DNA of 64,000 nt from Moraxella sp. (GTDB taxonomy: Bacteria > Pseudomonadota > Gammaproteobacteria > Pseudomonadales > Moraxellaceae): the NCBI GenBank assembly GCA_030530785.1, contig JAUMUJ010000004.1, positions 25,494-89,493 on the forward strand. Direction: 5' to 3'. Under the pieces are notes generated by a model. The model did not search any database. It saw only the letters and a list, made by a program, of their open reading frames with translations, and was not told where the DNA came from. Both the position numbers and the translations under genes were made by a program. How positions within the stretch are numbered: position 1 is the stretch's first letter; each line of letters starts with the position of its first letter. This document shows positions 58,406-64,000 of the stretch, piece after piece.

Positions 58406-58461
58406 GCCCAAAATATGGCTTTAAGCCTTGAAATAAGCGGGTTGTATGTTGTATAATTCTA
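58406..58461 (+). promoter_or_regulatory. Captured CRISPR leader segment with promoter
   Basis: These 56 bp match the proximal host leader (7884-7939) at 52 positions. The promoter is intact: TTGAAA (58428-58433), 18-bp spacer, TATAAT (58452-58457). Homology stops before the IHF site found in the host leader. Confidence 0.85.
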
Positions 58462-58681
58462 GTTCCTTATCGCATAGATAACTTAGAAAGTTTGAAGTGT
58501 CATAAATTGCTCCAAGTTATTGTTCCTTATCGCATAGATAACTTAGAAAATTTAAGCTGGCAAGTTCGCTTTCTAAGTCCGGTTCCTTATCGCATAGATA
58601 ACTTAGAAAACACGGGCAGAGCTTGCAAAGCTCCAAGCATGGTTCCTTATCGCATAGATAACTTAGGAAATAGATAACTTA
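58462..58681 (+). CRISPR. Prophage-borne mini-CRISPR array, 4 repeats and 3 spacers
   Basis: Repeats lie at 58462-58489, 58522-58549, 58582-58609 and 58642-58669. The first three are identical to the host GTTCC-type repeat; the fourth has one substitution near its end. A 12-bp fragment of a further repeat follows at 58670-58681. The three 32-bp spacers differ from all 51 host spacers, and I saw no match elsewhere in the window. The array is transcribed rightwards, antisense to the phage tail operon, between the tape-measure gene and the next tail gene. No cas genes are in the prophage part seen, so it would depend on the host's Cas proteins. Confidence 0.95.
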
Positions 58682-58702
58682 AACATTACAACACAAGCAA
58701 GA

Positions 58703-61700
58703 CTATCTTGCCCGTGTTTTTGATGCGTCTATCATCTCTTTTATTAGCTCTTGTTTGGCTTCTTGCTTAGCATCATATAAACTTTGCTCCCACGCCTTGA
58801 CGACATCGCCCGCCCCTAAATTGCCCGATGTTGCCCCACCTTTGCCCACGTTTAGATTTAGCGTGGTGCTTTGGTTTTGCTTGTCTTTTAGATTTTTATG
58901 CTCCGCTTCGTTAATTTGTCTTTGCAAATTAAGTGCTTTTTCATAGCTTGCTATGGCATCTGCATTGCCCTGCGTGCGAGCTTGGGCGATTTTGGCTTCT
59001 AAGTCAGCCAACTTTTGGGCGTGTTTAATCCGTAACACTTCCGCTTCATTACCCTGTATTGATGCCAGCTCACTTTCTAAATCCAGAACCGTCTGACGGG
59101 CGGTGTCAGATAGGGCTTTGATTTTTTCAGAGGCTTTATCAATTTGACCTTGCAAGTTTTTCAAAGTGGCATTATCCATCGCTTTTACGCCTGCAATGCT
59201 AAAATCAGACGCTTTTTTAAACAGCTTTTGGGCGTCTGTCAGCTTGTCAGTACTGATAGACGCACTGTCTAAACTTTCGCCCATTTTGCTAATCTCATCT
59301 TTTAGTGCCATCATCTCTTGGCGGGCAAGTGCTTGGCGACCCATCATCTCGCCAAAGGCTTGCAAATACCTACTTGTGCCGCCTCTTGCCACATTGCTTA
59401 ATGTGGCATAAAAATTATCAAAAATCTTGGTCAGTTTTTCGGTCTCTATGCCAAGCCCTGACAGTCCCACACCTTGTATGCTGGCGTTTTTATTTGCCGT
59501 GGCAAGGCTTGATGAGACTTCGTTTGTGCTTTGAACAAGCTCTTTGTTGGCTTGACTTTGGCTTTGCTTGACTTTGGCGTTGTCGGCATGGGCTTTGGTG
59601 TTGGCATGGGTGGCGGTGGTGTTGTCTTTTGTGCTGGCGGTGGCGTGGGCGGTGCTTTGGCTCATGCCCGCTTGGATTTTTGCCATGTGCTGGGCAGACA
59701 CTTGGGCGGTCAGTCCTGCACTGCTAATCTCGGTTTGTATCGCCTTAAAGTCCGCTTGGGTCTTGGCAGATGCTAGGGCAGTATCCAAGGCTTGATTTAA
59801 GGCGACTTTTAGCTCGTCAGCCCCCTTTGCGGTGTCTTTGATGGCAGATAAGCCCACGCTTAGGTTTTGAGCCATTTTTTGTCCTGATGTACTCATGCCT
59901 GCGTTCACCGCAGACATAGACACGCCCAAAGCATCTAGGGCTTTTTGTTGTTCGGTGGTGGCTTGTTTGGCGTGGCGTTGGGCGTTGGCAGTGGCAAGCA
60001 CAGCAGTGGCAAGCTCTTTGTTACTGCCCGTGGCTTCTAATAAAGCGATGTCAAGCTGTCTTATCCCATCGGCATTATCACCGATAACTTCTCTTGCCCC
60101 ATTATACGCCATGGCAAGCTGACCCACATTATCCCCCGCCACGCCCGCCAAATCATTAAAGGCAGATAAAGCGGTATTGGCTTTGGTGGACAATCCCCCC
60201 GCAAACTCGCCCACATCAAGCCCTAACGCCTTAAAACTTTCAGCATGCTTGGACAAATCCACTTCATCAACGGCTTGTTTCACGCCCTGCATGGCACTGA
60301 TGATGGCCTTGCCCGTCTGGTCTGTGGTCGCTTGCAAGCCCTGTTGGGCAAGCTCCTGTTCTAGCATGCTGTCCACCACGCCATTATTCGCTTCTATGGC
60401 TTTATGGGCGTAGTCTTTAAAGGCGTTTTCTAGGGCGGTGGCGGACGCTTGCCCACTTTGCACCATCTCATCGTATTTGGCACGGGCAAGGTCGGCTGTC
60501 TGCTGTAATCGCTCCTCGGTGGTGGTGCTGATACTGTCTATGGCTTTGCCAAGTGAGCTTTCAAAGCCCATCACAAGCTCATCAAAGGCTTCTTGGCTTT
60601 TTTTGGCACTGTCGGTCATGGATTTGGCAAACTCACCACCAAAGCCTGTGAGCGAATGCACAGCACGGGCAAGATTGGCAATGTCGGTTTTGACATTTGC
60701 CACCACGCCTTGTATGATGATTTGTAGTGCCTTAAAGCCATCAGCCACCGCCGATGTTGCCAAAGACACCCCCGTCATCAGCCCTTGCAGTATGCTCACC
60801 GACCCCGCCCCTGCTTCAAGCCCCATCATTGCCCCCACCACATCGCCTAAGGCATCAGGAATGATGGCAATGCTCTCATATAAGGTTTTGGCAACTTCGC
60901 CAATGCTGACCAAACTGACCTTTAACTGCTCCATGATGGCGGGGTCTATGTTTTTAATGCCGTTGGCAATGTCTGTGATAAAGTCCGCCAAAGCAGTTGA
61001 GCCGTTAAGCTCGTTATCCATCTCACCGATAAAGCCCATCAGACTGTTTTTAAGTACGGTTAAAGACCCCGACACCGTATTTGGCATTTGGCTGTATTCG
61101 TAGGCGATTTTGTCCGCTTGCGATTTTAAGGCATTCCCCACCACTTCGGCGGTGAGCTTGCCTTCACCTGCCATCTGACGCAAGCCATCGATAGACACAC
61201 CAAGCCCATCTGTCATTGCTTGGGCAAGGCGTGGCGTTTGCTCCACCACCGAGTTAAATTCATCACCACGCAAGACCCCAGAGGCGAACGCTTGACCCAG
61301 TTGGGTCAGCCCCGCTTGCATGCTTGCCATGTCGCCACCTGATACCGCCATCGCTTGACTGATGGTGGCGGTCAGCCCCAGCACGTCTTTTTGAGAGTAG
61401 CCAAGCTCCTTTGTGGATTGGGTCAGCTTACCAAACAAATCCGCCGTGGCAGTTAGGGGCATGGTGGTGCTGTCGGCAATGTCTCTTAGGCTTGCCATGG
61501 CATGATTAAAATCGCCCCCCGCTTCGGTGGCAAGACGTACACGGGCTTCTAAGTTATTAAACTCATCTGCCATCTGGATAATCTCTTTGACCCCAACGCC
61601 CACCCCCAGCATGCCCATCAATCCGCCCAATCCTTTTGTGATGTTATTAAGCTGTAAGGGAGTGTTGCCCAAAGATTGATTTAGCTGTTGCACCCGCTCA

Positions 61701-62068
61701 TTATAAAGCTGTGTGGCTCGGGCAAGTTCGGTGCGGGTCAATGTCCCGCTTTGGCGTAGCTGTTGGTAAGCCTCCCGAACCTGTACCAGCTGTTGCCTTG
61801 CTCTGTCGTCCACATCCAGCCCAAGCGTCATGCGAGCCGATGTAATTTGGCGTAGACGCTCGGCTTCACCCGCCAATGCGTTGATTTGGCGGGTCTGTTC
61901 GGTGGTGGACAAACTGCCCCATGAACGTTGCAAACTGTCAGCGGACGTACGCAAGCCGTCCACATTGCCCCCTGCCTCTTCAATGGCATCAGCCAGACGG
62001 CGAACATCGTTAATGCCTTCTACGCCTGCCGATATGGTAAGCTGTGTGTGTAGGTTATTGTTTGCCAT
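58703..62068 (-). CDS. Phage tail tape-measure protein
   Basis: Sets tail length and helps DNA delivery. The 1121-residue protein has the conserved tape-measure N-terminal domain (residues 180-350: FNNLEARVRLATEAGG, GDMASMQAGLTQLGQAFASG, RGDEFNSVVEQTPRLAQAM). A hydrophobic middle and long Ala/Gln-rich coiled-coil stretches follow (residues 500-1090). A siphovirus-type tail is implied. The junction motif and a hairpin lie upstream of its ATG, and the mini-CRISPR array directly follows its stop. Confidence 0.93.
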   Translation of the reverse strand: MANNNLHTQLTISAGVEGINDVRRLADAIEEAGGNVDGLRTSADSLQRSWGSLSTTEQTRQINALAGEAERLRQITSARMTLGLDVDDRARQQLVQVREAYQQLRQSGTLTRTELARATQLYNERVQQLNQSLGNTPLQLNNITKGLGGLMGMLGVGVGVKEIIQMADEFNNLEARVRLATEAGGDFNHAMASLRDIADSTTMPLTATADLFGKLTQSTKELGYSQKDVLGLTATISQAMAVSGGDMASMQAGLTQLGQAFASGVLRGDEFNSVVEQTPRLAQAMTDGLGVSIDGLRQMAGEGKLTAEVVGNALKSQADKIAYEYSQMPNTVSGSLTVLKNSLMGFIGEMDNELNGSTALADFITDIANGIKNIDPAIMEQLKVSLVSIGEVAKTLYESIAIIPDALGDVVGAMMGLEAGAGSVSILQGLMTGVSLATSAVADGFKALQIIIQGVVANVKTDIANLARAVHSLTGFGGEFAKSMTDSAKKSQEAFDELVMGFESSLGKAIDSISTTTEERLQQTADLARAKYDEMVQSGQASATALENAFKDYAHKAIEANNGVVDSMLEQELAQQGLQATTDQTGKAIISAMQGVKQAVDEVDLSKHAESFKALGLDVGEFAGGLSTKANTALSAFNDLAGVAGDNVGQLAMAYNGAREVIGDNADGIRQLDIALLEATGSNKELATAVLATANAQRHAKQATTEQQKALDALGVSMSAVNAGMSTSGQKMAQNLSVGLSAIKDTAKGADELKVALNQALDTALASAKTQADFKAIQTEISSAGLTAQVSAQHMAKIQAGMSQSTAHATASTKDNTTATHANTKAHADNAKVKQSQSQANKELVQSTNEVSSSLATANKNASIQGVGLSGLGIETEKLTKIFDNFYATLSNVARGGTSRYLQAFGEMMGRQALARQEMMALKDEISKMGESLDSASISTDKLTDAQKLFKKASDFSIAGVKAMDNATLKNLQGQIDKASEKIKALSDTARQTVLDLESELASIQGNEAEVLRIKHAQKLADLEAKIAQARTQGNADAIASYEKALNLQRQINEAEHKNLKDKQNQSTTLNLNVGKGGATSGNLGAGDVVKAWEQSLYDAKQEAKQELIKEMIDASKTRAR

Positions 62069-62125
62069 AAAAATCCCCTTAATCTTAAATTAAAGGGATT
62101 TTAAGGGTGGGCTAATGGTGGGGCA

Positions 62126-62144
62126 AGAGGAATGGGTTCAGGGC
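62126..62144. repeat. Junction motif, copy 2
   Basis: AGAGGAATGGGTTCAGGGC, the partner of 58382-58400. Read on the - strand it contains the stop codon of the DUF4236 gene, so that accessory gene ends exactly in the motif. Confidence 0.6.
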
Positions 62145-62920
62145 TTGCTTAAATTGAGCTTAACCACTTCTAGCACTTTGCCTTGCGACACATAGAAACG
62201 TCTGTTATTAGAACAATCCACAAAAGATACCAAATTGGTTGGATAATTACTTCTTTGTTCCGAATAGCTCACATATTCCACCCTATCACACTCAGGCAAT
62301 CCTGCCACCATAAATCCAGCATTGGCATCATGCGCAGTAAATACTCTTAACCCTTCATCGCCATATTTGGCGTGCATTTTTGGGTAGGCTTCTTTGGTAT
62401 AGGCTGTGAAAGCATTTTCAGCAATATCAATTTGTTTTGGGGTGGCATTTTGTGCGGGTGTCGCAGGAGCAGTTTGGGTGGGTACAGTTTGAACAGGAGC
62501 AGGGGTTGGCTCATTGTTTCTAGGGAATGACAAAAACAAAACCAAAATCAACCAAGCAAAACTAATAACTCTCGCCCGAGTGGTATGTCCTTGTCGCAAG
62601 GTAAACCATGCAAAAATAATTGGCAGAATAAAGATGCCAAAACCCAATAAAAACCCTACGGGGCGTTCGTATTCATAATCATCATAGTCATCAGAATAAT
62701 TACTCATAAGTCTTTGTCCTTTTGGTTTATTTGAATAAGGGGTGTAAGATGAGTAGGATAAACCAGTACCTGGAATGCCAACCGTGCCACGCATACCTTT
62801 TTTGCCAAAATTGGCGGTTGCTCCACGCTTACCAACCGAGATACTACTAATGCCGTTTTTTGAGACATTTATACGCACTCCTGGCATGATTTTGATGCTT
62901 TTGCGAAACCTAAAACCCAT
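62138..62920 (-). CDS. DUF4236 domain membrane protein, phage accessory gene
   Basis: About 260 residues from the ATG at 62920. The first 55 residues are the DUF4236 region (MGFRFRKSIKIMPGVRINVSK... then GTVGIPGTGLSYS). Two membrane helices follow (residues 90-140), then a Pro/Thr/Gln-rich linker and a C-terminal domain with two Cys (PECDRVEYVSY, FVDCSNNRRFYVS). Likely a moron carried by the prophage; the membrane location would suit superinfection exclusion, but that is only a guess. Confidence 0.7.
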   Translation of the reverse strand: MGFRFRKSIKIMPGVRINVSKNGISSISVGKRGATANFGKKGMRGTVGIPGTGLSYSSYTPYSNKPKGQRLMSNYSDDYDDYEYERPVGFLLGFGIFILPIIFAWFTLRQGHTTRARVISFAWLILVLFLSFPRNNEPTPAPVQTVPTQTAPATPAQNATPKQIDIAENAFTAYTKEAYPKMHAKYGDEGLRVFTAHDANAGFMVAGLPECDRVEYVSYSEQRSNYPTNLVSFVDCSNNRRFYVSQGKVLEVVKLNLSKP

Positions 62921-63017
62921 AACCAACCTATATAAAAAATAATTCTATATTATAGACATATATTTACACAATGACAACAAAAAAGCAGTTTAACTTGTCA
63001 TTAAACCGCTTTTAAAT

Positions 63018-63545
63018 TCATAACTTTTGCAAATACCCCTTGAGCAAATCAAGCCCAACCGGTGCAAGCTTATCCTGCCACAGACTTGTTAATGTATCGC
63101 CCTTATCAACCGTTACTGACTTTTGAGCCAGCACCCGTCCTGTGTCCCACCCATTGTCAAGCTGGTAGAGCGAACCGCCCACAATCTTGTCGCCATTATC
63201 AAAGCTAAGTTTGATGGCGTGTTTGCCTTTATACTTTGGCAATAGGCTTGGATGGTAGCCGACCGCTCCAAGCCTTGCTTTATCCCTTGCTTCTTTGGTA
63301 ACAAAACAATAAGCGTGAGCAGTTAGAATAATATCCACCCCAGTTGGCACTTGGTCGGCAGTCAAGGTTTTGTCATGGATAACAATGGGGATTAGATGAA
63401 TGGTTGCCAGCCGTGCCAAGCGGTCTGTCTCATTTGGGGGCGATACGGCAACCACTTTAATATTTGGCTGAGTTAAGCACCACGCCAAAAGTTGCTCGGC
63501 AAGCCATTTTTGCCCGACTATCATTACTTTTAATTTATTCATCAA
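63018..63545 (-). CDS. Formyltransferase-fold protein, phage-associated
   Basis: The 175-residue protein resembles the N10-formyltetrahydrofolate-dependent formyltransferase fold: KVMIVGQKWLAEQLLAW at the N-terminus, a HPSLLPKYKGKHAIKLSF segment near residue 97 (the HPSLLP motif) and DNGWDTGRVLAQKSV with the catalytic-type Asp. It lacks a purine- or tRNA-specific C-terminal domain. It overlaps the GNAT gene by 11 bp, so they act together. A role in phage DNA modification is possible but unproven. Confidence 0.75.
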   Translation of the reverse strand: MMNKLKVMIVGQKWLAEQLLAWCLTQPNIKVVAVSPPNETDRLARLATIHLIPIVIHDKTLTADQVPTGVDIILTAHAYCFVTKEARDKARLGAVGYHPSLLPKYKGKHAIKLSFDNGDKIVGGSLYQLDNGWDTGRVLAQKSVTVDKGDTLTSLWQDKLAPVGLDLLKGYLQKL

Positions 63546-64000
63546 AATTTTCTCCTAAGTAGCGAAAGCCTTGCACTGCTCTAAAATGTCCGCCATAACG
63601 CCCTAATGGTTTGCCATCTTTGTGCTGTTTGGATGATTTGGCGTATAGACCACCACTAATCTGCGTCCACTTCTTATCACGCCTTAACGCCTGTGCTAAA
63701 TTTGGGTGGCTGGTGTGAAAAATGGTTCGCATGGGTTTATTGTAGCGGTTGTCGCCTTCAAGCCACATTTGACACACTGCATTTAAAAACCGCATTCCAA
63801 TGCCAGCCCCTTGCCATTCGGGCATTACCACAAGGCGACAAGCACGAGCTTCTATAAAGCCGGGCATTGTACTAACCGCCAAATGAGCCACCAATTCGCC
63901 ATTTACCACTGCCACATAGTTGGTGGGTGCAATCATTTTGGGCATTTTTAAATAATGATGTGGCTCAAAAGCTTGCCAAAATCGCCAGTTGGTTTGGTAG
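63535..64000 (-). CDS. GNAT-fold acyltransferase, partial at right edge
   Basis: The frame is open to the window edge, adding residues such as WRFWQAFEPHHYL before the first internal ATG at 63945, so the N-terminus lies outside. The acyl-CoA binding motif is visible as RLVVMPEWQGAGIGMRFL. The C-terminus has FHTSHPNLAQALRRDKKW and GGHFRAVQGFRYLGENF. The HHYL motif and phage context suggest a relative of phage Mom-type GNATs that modify adenine, but this is uncertain. Confidence 0.7.
   Translation of the reverse strand, partial: YQTNWRFWQAFEPHHYLKMPKMIAPTNYVAVVNGELVAHLAVSTMPGFIEARACRLVVMPEWQGAGIGMRFLNAVCQMWLEGDNRYNKPMRTIFHTSHPNLAQALRRDKKWTQISGGLYAKSSKQHKDGKPLGRYGGHFRAVQGFRYLGENFDE

Larger units (their letters stand above)
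51000..64000. mobile_element. Prophage, tail-gene end; continues beyond the right edge
   Basis: From about 51000 rightwards all protein genes run on the - strand and include a tape-measure protein and several large tail/virion genes. At the right are accessory genes (DUF4236 protein, formyltransferase, GNAT) and in the middle a mini-CRISPR array. Next to rsgA lies a cluster of GTGCATA motifs that may be a transposable-phage end. No head, integrase or transposase gene is within the window. The left boundary is approximate and the right one lies outside. Confidence 0.85.

Overview
The window looks like a chromosomal segment of a Moraxella or close Moraxellaceae relative. This rests on fairly AT-rich coding sequence, a gammaproteobacterial housekeeping gene set (cca, maeB, der, rnhB, mnmC, lon, cmoM, cysS, macAB, holA, lptE, leuS, argB, dut, secB, grxC, rsgA) and a type I-F CRISPR-Cas locus. 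The species is not determined.

Layout. 337-4599: folM-cca operon and the malic enzyme maeB. 4789-16514: a complete type I-F CRISPR-Cas locus, all transcribed leftwards: cas1, cas2-cas3, csy1, csy2, csy3, cas6f, then a leader and an array of 52 repeats and 51 spacers. 16664-31351: der, a three-gene cluster (metalloprotease-like, aminotransferase IV, phosphoesterase), a non-coding stretch holding a small-peptide transcription unit, rtcB, a probable secreted toxin with two paralogous immunity-type genes, rnhB-mnmC, envelope genes, lon and a decayed yiaAB-family gene. 31335-50991: cmoM, a lipoprotein, an outer-membrane barrel gene with a poly-C tract in its promoter, cobalamin adenosyltransferase, cysS, macAB, holA-lptE, leuS, argB, dut, secB, grxC, a rhodanese and rsgA. 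From about 51000 to the right edge: the tail end of a siphovirus-like prophage, possibly Mu/B3-like, running past the window.

The most interesting signals are RNA-guided. (1) In the 184-bp gap between cas3 and csy1 lie two degenerate CRISPR repeats on the + strand. Both carry the same compensatory base-pair change, so the Cas6f hairpin is kept. The first keeps the whole 8-nt handle, has its own sigma70-like promoter and is followed by a pseudo-spacer. That pseudo-spacer matches the csy1 promoter: a CC PAM is followed by 18 of 22 matching positions starting on the -10 box, and three of the four mismatches fall at positions 6, 12 and 18, which are not paired in type I effectors. This is what a CreR-like autorepressor guide for a type I-F system would look like. 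(2) The prophage carries a mini-CRISPR array (4 repeats, 3 spacers) between two tail genes. It is preceded by 56 bp of the host leader (52/56 identical), including the promoter but not the IHF site. Its repeats match the older variant of the host array.

Other notable items are a same-protospacer re-acquisition in the host array with only synonymous differences, a phase-variable promoter, a toxin with tandem immunity genes, and a phage GNAT plus formyltransferase pair that may modify DNA. All functional calls come from reading sequence and motifs; no database search was run.
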